Source: Pseudomonadota bacterium (GTDB lineage Bacteria > Pseudomonadota > Gammaproteobacteria > Burkholderiales > Burkholderiaceae_C). From it: 64,000 nucleotides of DNA. The notes under the pieces were generated by a model. The model saw only the letters and a list, made by a program, of their open reading frames with translations. It made no database searches and was not told the DNA's origin. How positions within the stretch are numbered: position 1 is the stretch's first letter; each line of letters starts with the position of its first letter. Shown here piece after piece: positions 1 through 7,825 of this stretch. The translations under genes and the position numbers were made by a program. The stretch covers positions 52,456-116,455 of the forward strand of contig JAIUOW010000017.1 in NCBI GenBank assembly GCA_020161775.1, written 5' to 3'.

Positions 1-273
1 CTGGGACAGCCCGTCGCGCCCGGTCTGAAGTGCCTCCTGCATGGCCGAGCCCAGCGTGAATATCTCGTCGGCATAGCGCTGCACCATGCGCCCGGCCTCG
101 GTGGCCTCCAGGCCGCGGCCGGCCTTGCGCAGCAATGGCTTGCCCAGCCGCTCTTCCAGCTGCTTGATCTGGCCGCTCAAGGTCTGGGGCGTGAGGTGCA
201 GCTGCTCGCTGGCGCGCGCGATGCTGCCGGTTCGAAGCACCGTCCAGAAGTAGTGCAGGTGTTTGTAGTTCAT
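1..273 (-). CDS. LysR-family transcriptional regulator, NhaR-like (5' part only)
   Basis: Only the first 91 codons are in the window; the gene continues beyond position 1. The start is the ATG at 271-273. Residues 1-60 form the LysR winged helix-turn-helix, with the series SIARASEQLHLTPQTLSGQI followed by QLEERLG and ATEAGR. The opening MNYKHLHYFW is typical of the NhaR branch of LysR regulators, which respond to sodium or related cues. The effector-binding domain is not visible, so the target is unknown. It is divergent from the zinc-ribbon gene at 380, and a 106-bp AT-rich gap between them probably holds both promoters. Confidence 0.85.
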   Translation of the reverse strand, partial: MNYKHLHYFWTVLRTGSIARASEQLHLTPQTLSGQIKQLEERLGKPLLRKAGRGLEATEAGRMVQRYADEIFTLGSAMQEALQTGRDGLSQ

Positions 274-379
274 GCCAGGTACTTCGATTTATTCGATGAA
301 TTGAAATGTAAATGTGAATTTATCTCGAAGCAATGCGGCCCTACATTGAATGCATGGTGTTCAACAAAGAAGGAGTCCC

Positions 380-622
380 ATGAAGTGCCCCACCTGTCCA
401 TCGTCGTCCCTGGTGATCGCCGAGCGCTCGGGCGTCGAGATCGACTATTGCCCCCAATGCCGCGGCGTCTGGCTCGACCGCGGCGAGCTCGACAAGCTGG
501 TTGAACGCGCCGCCGCCAGGTCCGAGCCGCACCGACAGCCGCAGTTTGCCGATTCGGACCACGGCCATCGGCACGCAGGCAGCCATCGGCGCAAGTCGTG
601 GCTGTCGGACATTTTTGACTGA
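380..622 (+). CDS. TFIIB-type zinc-ribbon protein
   Basis: The product is an 80-residue cytoplasmic protein. It begins MKCPTC and has a second CPQC pair near residue 22, so four cysteines can bind one zinc in a ribbon. WLDRGELDKL follows, the hallmark of the zf-TFIIB family of small bacterial proteins. The C-terminal half is rich in His, Arg and Ser and ends WLSDIFD. The ATG at 380 was chosen because AAGGAG lies at 370-375; an upstream in-frame ATG at 350 lacks such a site. The function of the family is not established. The gene is divergent from the NhaR-like gene and convergent with the SnoaL-like gene. Confidence 0.75.
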   Translation: MKCPTCPSSSLVIAERSGVEIDYCPQCRGVWLDRGELDKLVERAAARSEPHRQPQFADSDHGHRHAGSHRRKSWLSDIFD

Positions 623-699
623 CCTTCAACCCCGCAAAGCACTCCCCATGCTGATTAACAGGTTGGGCGCTGCCGATGGCCTCCCTGCATTGGCGCGCG

Positions 700-1119
700 T
701 CAGTCCGCGGGCACATGCCCCAGCTGCTTGAGGCCGGCCAGGTTGTCCCACTCGGCCCATGCCTCAACGATGCGCTGATTCTCAATGCGGTAGATGGCAA
801 GGTAAGTTGCGTTCAGCGCTTTGCCCGTGGGTCCAAACGTACCCATGGGACCCAGTTGTGTGCCGAAGAACTGGTGCCGCGCCGCGACCTTGTCGCCTTC
901 GGCCACAAGGTCCAGCACGATTTCAACGGCATCAGGGAAAGTGATGAACTCTGCCTGCAGGAACTTCACCAGGTCTTGCGCCGACCGCACTCCTGGCGCG
1001 CCTGCGGCAGTGCTGTGGCGCTTGAAGTCGGGGGCGGTTACAGCGAGGACGCGAGCCCAGTCCTGGGCGTTGATCGCTTCAACGAAGGTCAGGACAAGGG
1101 ATTTATTCGCTGATGACAT
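700..1119 (-). CDS. SnoaL-like / ester cyclase family protein
   Basis: The product has 139 residues, the usual length for a single SnoaL-like (NTF2-fold) domain. The pattern ALxFVEAINAQDW near the start, FPDAVEIVLDLVAEGDKVAARHQF in the middle and YRIENQRIVEAWAEWDNL at the end matches the family of polyketide-cyclase-like proteins often annotated as ester cyclase. The substrate is not predictable, since these folds serve as hydrolases, cyclases or binding proteins. It is the last gene of a minus-strand run that includes the RidA and plsY genes, 25 bp downstream of RidA. It may be co-transcribed with them. Confidence 0.75.
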   Translation of the reverse strand: MSSANKSLVLTFVEAINAQDWARVLAVTAPDFKRHSTAAGAPGVRSAQDLVKFLQAEFITFPDAVEIVLDLVAEGDKVAARHQFFGTQLGPMGTFGPTGKALNATYLAIYRIENQRIVEAWAEWDNLAGLKQLGHVPAD

Positions 1120-1144
1120 GGAAAGCAGCGGTCTACCCGCAACC

Positions 1145-1495
1145 TCAAACCGCCGCCGTCACCACCACTTCAATGCGCCATTCCGGCCGCGCCAGCTTCG
1201 CCTGCACCGTGGCGCGCGGCGGGGTCTGGCCCGCCACGACCCAGGCGTCCCACACCGCGTTCATGGCGGGGAAGTCGGCCAGATCGGCCAGGAAGATCTG
1301 CGCCATGAGGATGCGGCTTTTGTCGGTGCCGGCCTCGGTCAGCAGGCGGTCGATGTTGGCCAGCACCTCGGCCGTCTGGCCGGTGATGTCCTTGGTCGGG
1401 TCGTCGGGCACCTGGCCGGCCAGGTACACGGTGCCGTTGTGCACGGCCATTTCACTCAGGCGTGCGCCGACGTGAAAACGCTGGATGTCGCTCAT
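1145..1495 (-). CDS. RidA/YjgF/YER057c/UK114 family protein
   Basis: The protein has 116 residues. RidA proteins hydrolyse reactive enamine/imine intermediates released by PLP enzymes, as cytoplasmic trimers. Family features seen are SEMAVHNGTVYLAGQVP near residue 15, QTAEVLANIDRLLTEAG in the middle, and the C-terminal PPRATVQAKLARPEWRIEV carrying the conserved Arg that binds the carboxylate. The spacing and wording fit the YoaB/RidA3-like branch more than canonical RidA. Its ATG overlaps the plsY stop as ATGA at 1492-1495, so the two are translationally coupled. Confidence 0.88.
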   Translation of the reverse strand: MSDIQRFHVGARLSEMAVHNGTVYLAGQVPDDPTKDITGQTAEVLANIDRLLTEAGTDKSRILMAQIFLADLADFPAMNAVWDAWVVAGQTPPRATVQAKLARPEWRIEVVVTAAV

Positions 1496-2118
1496 TTTTT
1501 TGTCCCCAGTTTGGATTCGTTGCCTTGCAGCAGGCGGTTGATGTTTTCGCGGTGGCGCACCACCAGCAGCAGCGCCATGACGAACAGCCCGAACAGCACC
1601 GGCTTCTCAGCGTACCACTGGATGCGGTCGCCAAACAGGTAGTACACCGGCGCAAACACCGCGCTGGCCATGGAGGCCACCGACGAATACCGCAGGAAGA
1701 AGGCAATGATCAGCCAGGTGGCACCGGTGGCCAGGCCCAGCACCAGGTCGATGCCGAACACCACGCCAATGAAAGTGGCCACGCCCTTGCCGCCCTGGAA
1801 GCGGAAGAACACCGGCCACAGGTGGCCCACAAACGCGGCCAGGCCCACCAGCGCCATGGTGCCGTCCTCCAGCCCATACGGCTTGCCGAACCAGCGCACC
1901 AGCACCACAGGCAACCAGCCCTTCACCGCGTCCAGCAGCAGCGTGACGATGGCGGCGGCCTTGCTGCCCGAGCGCAGCACGTTGGTGGCGCCGGGGTTCT
2001 TGCTGCCAAAGGTGCGCGGGTCTTTCAGGCCCATGAGCCGGCTCACGATGACGGCAAACGACAGCGAGCCCAGCAGGTACGCGGCCAGGACGGCCAGGGC
2101 GGGATAGATGGATTGCAA
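1492..2118 (-). CDS. plsY: Acyl-phosphate glycerol-3-phosphate acyltransferase PlsY
   Basis: PlsY is the inner-membrane enzyme that moves the acyl group from acyl-phosphate to glycerol-3-phosphate, the first step of phospholipid synthesis. Seen are GSLSFAVIVSR near the N-terminus, GSKNPGATNVLRSG, and FRFQGGKGVATFIG, the conserved loops of the family, between about five hydrophobic segments. No ATG fits. I chose the TTG at 2116-2118, preceded by GAGGAG, giving 208 residues against about 205 for E. coli PlsY. Longer readings run far upstream and lack membrane-protein character. The stop overlaps the RidA start by 4 bp. Confidence 0.93.
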   Translation of the reverse strand: MQSIYPALAVLAAYLLGSLSFAVIVSRLMGLKDPRTFGSKNPGATNVLRSGSKAAAIVTLLLDAVKGWLPVVLVRWFGKPYGLEDGTMALVGLAAFVGHLWPVFFRFQGGKGVATFIGVVFGIDLVLGLATGATWLIIAFFLRYSSVASMASAVFAPVYYLFGDRIQWYAEKPVLFGLFVMALLLVVRHRENINRLLQGNESKLGTKK

Positions 2119-2144
2119 AGCTTGAGTCTCCTCGGACAGAGGCG

Positions 2145-2636
2145 CTATTCTGCCAGCGCGCACTGCACCGGCGTGGCGCCCAGCAGCTGCACGCACACCT
2201 GCGGGTCCAGCCCCACCAGATAGCCGCGCCGCCCGCCGTTGATGGCAATGCGCGGCAGCGCCAGGATGGTTTGCTCGATGTACACCGGCATGGCCCGGCG
2301 CGTGCCAAAGGGCGAGGTGCCGCCCACCAGGTAACCGCTGTGGCGGTTGGCCACCTCGGGCTTGCACGGCGCCACCGATTTCACGCCGATCTGGCGCGCC
2401 AGGTTTTTTGTGGACACCGTGCGGTTGCCGTGCATCAGCACCAGCAGGGGTTTGGCCTTGTCGTCTTCCATCACCAGCGTCTTGACCACCGTGTAGGGGT
2501 CCAGGCCCAGCACCTGGGCGCTGTGCTGCGCGCCGCCGTGCTCCAGGTATTCGTAGGGGTGTTCGGTGAAGGCCACCTTGTGCTGGCGCAGCAGCGCGGT
2601 GGCCGGGGTTTCGCTGACGTGGTCTTTTTTGGCCAT
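2145..2636 (-). CDS. ybaK: Cys-tRNA(Pro)/Cys-tRNA(Cys) deacylase, YbaK/EbsC type
   Basis: The 163-residue cytoplasmic enzyme clears Cys mischarged on tRNA-Pro. Family signs are the start TPATALLRQHKVAFTEHPYEY, then GLDPYTVVKTLV, the stretch VSTKNLARQIGVKSVAPC with the catalytic-pocket lysine region, and GYLVGGTSPFGTR near residue 110. The start is the ATG at 2634-2636 (MAKKDHVS), which gives the family length; an upstream extension overlaps the neighbouring reductase and is a shadow. It lies between the tas-like gene and plsY on the same strand. Confidence 0.92.
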   Translation of the reverse strand: MAKKDHVSETPATALLRQHKVAFTEHPYEYLEHGGAQHSAQVLGLDPYTVVKTLVMEDDKAKPLLVLMHGNRTVSTKNLARQIGVKSVAPCKPEVANRHSGYLVGGTSPFGTRRAMPVYIEQTILALPRIAINGGRRGYLVGLDPQVCVQLLGATPVQCALAE

Positions 2637-2656
2637 GGCCTGCGGCGCGTTGTGGA

Positions 2657-3718
2657 TTACAGGGCGGGGTCGCGCATTTCCCAGCGGATGCGGTCGATCT
2701 GTGCCAGCACCTCGGGTGACAGTTGCGTGCCCCAGGCGTTGAGGTTCTCGTCGAGCTGGGCCAGCGACGTCACGCCAATGATGGTGCTGGCCACGCGCCA
2801 GCTGGTGTAGCAAAAGGCCAGCGCCATCTGCGTGGGCGTCATGCCGTGGTCGCGTGCCAGTGCGTTGTAACGGCGCGCGGCCGCCAGCGCCTCGGGCCGG
2901 CCCCAGCGTTGCTGGCGCACGGATTCAAACCGGGCAATACGCGCATCAGCCGGCGCGAGCGGGCCTTCGGTACCGCCCTGGTCGTATTTACCCGTCAGCA
3001 GCCCGAAACCCAGCGGCGAATAGGCCAGCAGCGACACCCCCAGGCGGTGCAGGGTTTCGTCCAGCGCGTTGTCCACCGTGCGATTGAGCGTGCAGTAAAC
3101 GTTCTGCACGCTGGCCACGCGCGGCAGGCCGTGCTGTTCGGCCAGCCGCACAAACTCATGCACGCCATACGGTGTTTCGTTGGACAGGCCGATGTGGCGC
3201 ACCTTGCCGGCCTTCACCAGCGTGGCCAGCGCCTCCAGCTGCGCATGGATGGGCGTGCGCGACTTTTCCTTGGCCGGGTCGTAATACTGGATGCCGAAGG
3301 CCGGCACATGCCGTTCGGGCCAGTGGATCTGGTACAGGTCAATCACGTCGGTGCGCAGCCGTTTGAGCGACGCGTTGCACGACGCAATGATGTCGGCGGC
3401 CGTCATGCCCGCGCCTTCGCGCAACCAGGGCATGCCGCGCGATGGGCCAGCGACCTTGGTGGCCAGCACGGTTTTCTGCCGTGCACCGGGCGTGGATGCA
3501 AACCAGTTGCCGATGATGGTCTCGGTGGCGCCGCAGGTTTCGGCGCGCGCCGGCACCGAATACATCTCGGCCGTGTCGATGAAGGTCACGCCGCGCTCCT
3601 GCGCGCGGTTCAGGATGGCGTGGGCCACCGGTTCGTCCACCTGTTCACCAAAGGTCATGGTGCCCAGGCAGATGGGGGTGACGTGAAGGCCGCTTTGGCC
3701 GAGTTGGACCGTGTTCAT
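2657..3718 (-). CDS. tas: NADP(H)-dependent aldo/keto reductase, Tas-like
   Basis: The protein has 353 residues, close to E. coli Tas (346). The aldo/keto reductase catalytic tetrad is visible: Asp48 and Tyr53 in FIDTAEMYSVP, Lys88 in LATKVAGPS, and His132 in LYQIHWPERH. The stretch SVPARAETCGATETIIGNW is specific to the Tas subgroup. It probably reduces an aldehyde or ketone with NADPH in the cytoplasm; the natural substrate of Tas is unsettled. The start ATG is at 3716-3718. It is followed after 20 bp by ybaK on the same strand and preceded by the intergenic repeat at 3801-4015. Confidence 0.9.
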   Translation of the reverse strand: MNTVQLGQSGLHVTPICLGTMTFGEQVDEPVAHAILNRAQERGVTFIDTAEMYSVPARAETCGATETIIGNWFASTPGARQKTVLATKVAGPSRGMPWLREGAGMTAADIIASCNASLKRLRTDVIDLYQIHWPERHVPAFGIQYYDPAKEKSRTPIHAQLEALATLVKAGKVRHIGLSNETPYGVHEFVRLAEQHGLPRVASVQNVYCTLNRTVDNALDETLHRLGVSLLAYSPLGFGLLTGKYDQGGTEGPLAPADARIARFESVRQQRWGRPEALAAARRYNALARDHGMTPTQMALAFCYTSWRVASTIIGVTSLAQLDENLNAWGTQLSPEVLAQIDRIRWEMRDPAL

Positions 3719-3800
3719 GGGGTTGAGTTTACCTAGGGGCTCTACAGGGGTTGCGCTTCTTCTGGATAAGGCGCGCGGGGTACTCTGCTCCGCGAATGTC

Positions 3801-4015
3801 CTCCGGCGGGCTGCGCCCGCCTCCCCCTTGATTTCGCTGCGCAGAGCACCCCACCCACCTTATCCCGCCAACACAGCGGCGCGCCACCGGCTGCACGCCA
3901 CCAAGTAGCGGGTTGGTGGTGATGGTGCCCGGCGCAGCGGCATCAAGGAGGAGAAACGGCGAAGCCGTTTCGGGGGACAGCCGCGGAGCCGGGCACCGTC
4001 AGCGCCAACCTGCGG
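3801..4015. repeat. 215-bp structured intergenic repeat, copy 1
   Basis: Hand alignment to 11026-11240 shows the same 215 positions with about 24 mismatches and no gap. Internal structure: a 7-bp hairpin A (3805-3811 with 3815-3821), a 22-nt arm B (3821-3842) nearly complementary to B' (3932-3953), a 20-nt arm C (3911-3930) nearly complementary to C' (3991-4010), and an 8-bp hairpin D with a GAA loop (3953-3971). Arms B/B' and C/C' cross. This copy fills most of the 318-bp gap between the LysR gene stop at 4037 and the tas start at 3718. Nothing else is apparent there apart from about 80 bp upstream of tas, probably its promoter. Confidence 0.85.
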
Positions 4016-4036
4016 GGCAAAAAAAGCCAGCCAAGT

Positions 4037-4924
4037 TCAGCGCGCCGACAACCCCCAAACCCCGCGCAGCACCGACAGCGCCGCCACGATGGCGGGGTCA
4101 TGCTCCGACGTCTTGGGGTAGATAAAGCTCAGCATGGCGGCCACGCGCGTGTGGGGCCAGATCACCACTTCGTCGCGCTCGGCCGCGGGCACGGCCACAT
4201 CCTCGCGCAGCAGGGCCAGGCCCAGGCCGGCGCGCACCAGGCTGTGCGGGGCCGATGCGTCGTCAGACTCCAGCACGATGTTGGGCAGCAGGCCCTGCCG
4301 CGAGAACAGGTCGCGCAGCAGGCTCTGTGCGTGGCTGGCGTGCGGCGCGCCGATCCACGGCATGTCGGCAATCTCGCGCCAGCCCGCGCGCAGCACCTGG
4401 TGGCTGAACGAGAACGGCGCGGCAATGCGGTAATGCAGCGTCTGCAGCGGCAACCCGTTCACGTCGCGCGGGATGTTGGGGCCGATGTAGAAGGACGCGC
4501 CCAGCGTGGATGTGGCCACCGCCTCGCGCAGCGCCTCGGCGTCGCCCGAGCGCGTCTTGATCTCCAGCAGCGGCAGCGCGCTGACCAGCCCACCCAGCAG
4601 CGAGCCAAGGCGCAATGAATCAGGGTCGCCCACGGTGCCGATCACCAGTGAGCCCGACACCTCGCCCTGCAGCTCGCGCGCCTGGCCCAGCAGCGAGCCC
4701 GCGGCCGCCAGCACCTTTTCAGCCTCGGGCAGCAGGCGCTCGCCCGCGCGCGTGAGCGCGATGCGGCCGGGGCGGCGGTCAAACAGGGCAATGCCCAGTT
4801 CCTCTTCCAGCGCCTTGATCTGGCCGGTGACGGCCGGCTGCGTAACATGCAGCGCCTCGGCGGCGCGCGTCAGGTGGCCGATCTTGGCCACCGTGACGAA
4901 GGCGCGCAGCTGGTAGATTTCCAC
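4037..4924 (-). CDS. LysR-family transcriptional regulator
   Basis: The protein has 295 residues. The N-terminal winged helix-turn-helix is clear (LRAFVTVAKIGHLTRAAEAL then TQPAVTGQIKALEEELG and FDRRPGRIALTRAG, residues 6-62). A LysR substrate-binding domain covers about residues 90-290. The start codon lies 1 bp after the stop of the ABC ATPase gene (4926), so the regulator is the fourth gene of that transporter operon and probably controls it. The co-inducer is unknown. The gene stop is 21 bp from the end of the 215-bp repeat. Confidence 0.93.
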   Translation of the reverse strand: MEIYQLRAFVTVAKIGHLTRAAEALHVTQPAVTGQIKALEEELGIALFDRRPGRIALTRAGERLLPEAEKVLAAAGSLLGQARELQGEVSGSLVIGTVGDPDSLRLGSLLGGLVSALPLLEIKTRSGDAEALREAVATSTLGASFYIGPNIPRDVNGLPLQTLHYRIAAPFSFSHQVLRAGWREIADMPWIGAPHASHAQSLLRDLFSRQGLLPNIVLESDDASAPHSLVRAGLGLALLREDVAVPAAERDEVVIWPHTRVAAMLSFIYPKTSEHDPAIVAALSVLRGVWGLSAR

Positions 4925-4925
4925 G

Positions 4926-6017
4926 TCAGTGGGTCAAAAAACGTACTTGCGTGGACTCTACCCCCAGGCGTACCTGCGCTCCGGGCTGGAACAGCGCCAG
5001 GCCCGAGTAGTGCGGCTGGTTGGCCACGATGACCGCATCGCCCACGCGCACGCGATAGCGTGACGATTCACCCAGGAATTCCGAGCTTTCCACCTTGCCG
5101 TCCAGCCAGGTGCGCGAGGCGTCCACATGTTCGTCGCGCACGCGGATGTTGACCGTGTGCGGACGAAACGCCATGGTGGCCGGGCCCACGCCCGGCGCTT
5201 CGCTGTTGCGCGGCAACACCAGCATGCCCACGCCGTCGGCCTGGAAGCTCAGCGTCTCGCCATTGACCTGCGTGACCTTGCCTTCCACCAGGTTGGCCGT
5301 GCCCACAAAGCCCGCCACGAAGCGGTTGGCCGGAAAGTCAAACAGCGCGGCGGCCGTGCCCACCTGCTGCAGTACGCCCTTGTCCAGCACGGCCATGCGG
5401 TCCGCCGTGGTCATGGCTTCTTCCTGGTCATGGGTGACGAAGATGGTGGTCAGGCCCAGCGTGCGCTGCAGGTTCTTGAGTTCCTCGCGCATCTGCACGC
5501 GCAGGTTCTTGTCCAGGTTGGACAGCGGCTCGTCCAGCAGCAGCAGCTTGGGGCTAATCACCACGGTGCGCGCCAGCGCCACGCGCTGCTGCTGGCCGCC
5601 CGACAGCTGGCTGGGCCGGCGGTCGGCGTATTGCGCCAGGCCCACCAGTTCCAGCGCGGCGCCGACCTTGCGGCGGATCGCGTCCTTGGTCTCGCGCCGC
5701 TCGACAAGGCCGAAGGCCACGTTGTCCCACACGGTCATGTGCGGCCACAGCGCGTAGTTCTGGAACACCATGCCCACGTTGCGCAGGTGGGGCGGCGTGC
5801 CGGTGATGTCCTTGCCATCAATCAGCAGCTCGCCGCGCTGGTGCTGGTTGAAGCCCGCGATCAGCCGCAGCAACGTGGACTTGCCCGAGCCCGACGGGCC
5901 CAGCAGTGCGAAGAACTCGCCCGGCTCGATGCGGATGTTGACGTCTTTCAGCACTTCAACCGGGCCATAGCTCAGGCTGATGTGGCGGGCTTCGAGGGAA
6001 ACTTTGTTGAGGGTCAT
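4926..6017 (-). CDS. ABC transporter ATP-binding protein (FbpC/PotA-like)
   Basis: The 363-residue ATPase energises the adjacent importer. Walker A GPSGSGKST is at residues 40-48, the Q-loop at VGMVFQNYALWPHM, the signature LSGGQQQR at 138-145, Walker B LLLLDEP at 158-164, and the switch His in FVTHDQEEAM. A TOBE-type regulatory domain fills residues 270-363. This layout belongs to the iron(III)/spermidine/2-aminoethylphosphonate group. The start ATG at 6015-6017 has AAGGAA 9 bp upstream. A longer reading runs into the permease gene and is a shadow. It is third in the operon, 11 bp after the permease. Confidence 0.93.
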   Translation of the reverse strand: MTLNKVSLEARHISLSYGPVEVLKDVNIRIEPGEFFALLGPSGSGKSTLLRLIAGFNQHQRGELLIDGKDITGTPPHLRNVGMVFQNYALWPHMTVWDNVAFGLVERRETKDAIRRKVGAALELVGLAQYADRRPSQLSGGQQQRVALARTVVISPKLLLLDEPLSNLDKNLRVQMREELKNLQRTLGLTTIFVTHDQEEAMTTADRMAVLDKGVLQQVGTAAALFDFPANRFVAGFVGTANLVEGKVTQVNGETLSFQADGVGMLVLPRNSEAPGVGPATMAFRPHTVNIRVRDEHVDASRTWLDGKVESSEFLGESSRYRVRVGDAVIVANQPHYSGLALFQPGAQVRLGVESTQVRFLTH

Positions 6018-6028
6018 GTTGTGGTTCC

Positions 6029-7759
6029 TTATTCGTCCTTGGCACGCACGGGTTCGCGCGACTTCTCGATCACGCGGTGCGACAGGTAGGTGCCGATGGC
6101 CACCACCACCACGGCGATCACGCCCAGGGCGGCGCCGGGCCCGCGGCCGGACACGCTTTGCATGTAGAGGTAGATGCCGTAGCTCATGGGCGCCTGGCTC
6201 TGCGCCGACGTGAGCAGGATGGTGGCCGACAGCTCCACCGCCGCCGTGATGAAGCTGGTGACAAAGCCCGCCAGGATGCCGCCCATCATCAGCGGCACCA
6301 TCACGCGCCGCACGGTGCTGATCTTGCCCGCCCCCAGGCTGTTGGCGGCCTCTTCCAGCGAGATGTGCACCTGCTGCAGCGCCGCCATGCAGGACCGCAG
6401 CGCATACGGCAGCCGCCGCACCGCATAGGCGATCATGATCAGGAACCAGGTGGCCACCATGGGGGTGTCGGTAAAGGGCACGTTCACGCCCTTGAACAGC
6501 CGCAGGTAGCCGATGGCCAGCACCAGGCCGGGGATGGCCAGCGCGATCGACGCCAGGTAGTCCAGCCACTGGCGCGCCGGCAGCTGCGTGCGGTAGATCA
6601 GGTAGGCGATGGCGGTGCCCAGCAGCACGTCCAGCCCCGCCGCCAGCAGGCAGTATTTCAGCGTGTTGTAGATCATGAGCTTGGAGTCGCCGAACACCGT
6701 GCCGTAGTGGGCCAGCGTGTAGCTGTCGGGCAGCACCGAGAAGCTCCAGACCTTGCTGAACGACATCAGCAGGATGCCGATATGCGGCGCCAGCGTGACC
6801 AGCAGCACGAACACGATCCAGCCATAGGCCAGCACCGATTCCCAGCCGCGCAGGTGGCGCCGCTGCAGCGAGTTGCCACCCTTTTGCAGCGTGGAATAGT
6901 CCTTGCCCTTCATGACGCGCGCGGCCATCCACAGCGCCAGGATGGAGAACGCGATCATGATCACGCTGATGACGTAGCCCAGCGGGTCCTCGATGCCCAC
7001 CGAGGTGATGCGCAGGTAGGCCTGGGGCGCCAGCATGTTGGTCACACCCATGACCAGCGGCGTGCCCAGGTCGTCGAACACCTTGACGAACACCAGCGCC
7101 GCGCCCGCCAGGTAGCCCGGCAGCGACAGCGGGAAGATCACCCGCCAGAACAGTCGCCAGCCCTTGGCCCCCAGGTTCATGGCGGATTCCTCCATCGCGC
7201 CGTCGATGTTGCGCATGGCGGCCACCAGGTTCAGCAGGATGAACGGGAAGTAGTGGATGCTTTCCACAAAGGTCACGCCCACCAGCCCGTCCATGATCGG
7301 GATGCTGAAGCCGAACCAGTCGTTCAGGATCAGGTTGACCGAGCCGCTGCGGCCAAAGATCAGCTGCAGCGCGACCGCGCCCACGAACGGCGGCATGATC
7401 AGCGGCAGCACGCCCAGCGTCTGGATCAGCAGCGCACCGCGGAATTCGAAGCGCACCGTGAGGTACGCGAGCGGGATTGCAATGACCGACGCGAAGAACA
7501 CCGAGGCCAGCGCCACGATCAGGCTGTTCATGAACGATTCACGCAGCAGCGACTGGCCAAAGAAGTTCTGGAAGTGCCCGAGCGTAGGCGCGCCGGTTTC
7601 GGTGACGAAGGCGGTGTAGATCACCTGCCCCACCGGCAGCAGCAGGAACACGCCCAGGAAGGCGAGCACCAGCCCGGCCAGCAGCCAGGGGCCCCAGGCG
7701 ATGGGCGCTCGCGCGCGGGCTGCGCCGGGCGCGGCGGGTTCTGTCATGACAGCAGACAT
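6029..7759 (-). CDS. ABC transporter permease, fused two-domain (FbpB/ThiP type)
   Basis: The protein has 576 residues with about twelve membrane segments, being two permease domains fused in one chain. Each half holds the EAA loop that docks the ATPase: EESAMNLGAKGWRLF near residue 190 and EEAANSLGAGKISTV near residue 480. Fused permeases are usual for iron(III), thiamine and 2-aminoethylphosphonate importers. A 66-bp gap separates it from the binding-protein gene and 11 bp from the ATPase gene. The substrate cannot be decided from the permease. Confidence 0.92.
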   Translation of the reverse strand: MSAVMTEPAAPGAARARAPIAWGPWLLAGLVLAFLGVFLLLPVGQVIYTAFVTETGAPTLGHFQNFFGQSLLRESFMNSLIVALASVFFASVIAIPLAYLTVRFEFRGALLIQTLGVLPLIMPPFVGAVALQLIFGRSGSVNLILNDWFGFSIPIMDGLVGVTFVESIHYFPFILLNLVAAMRNIDGAMEESAMNLGAKGWRLFWRVIFPLSLPGYLAGAALVFVKVFDDLGTPLVMGVTNMLAPQAYLRITSVGIEDPLGYVISVIMIAFSILALWMAARVMKGKDYSTLQKGGNSLQRRHLRGWESVLAYGWIVFVLLVTLAPHIGILLMSFSKVWSFSVLPDSYTLAHYGTVFGDSKLMIYNTLKYCLLAAGLDVLLGTAIAYLIYRTQLPARQWLDYLASIALAIPGLVLAIGYLRLFKGVNVPFTDTPMVATWFLIMIAYAVRRLPYALRSCMAALQQVHISLEEAANSLGAGKISTVRRVMVPLMMGGILAGFVTSFITAAVELSATILLTSAQSQAPMSYGIYLYMQSVSGRGPGAALGVIAVVVVAIGTYLSHRVIEKSREPVRAKDE

Positions 7760-7825
7760 ATGTTGTGCTTTCTCGGGTCTGAAAAACCGGCGCGCACCGT
7801 GGCGCGCCGGCGGGCCGGGGCGGCC

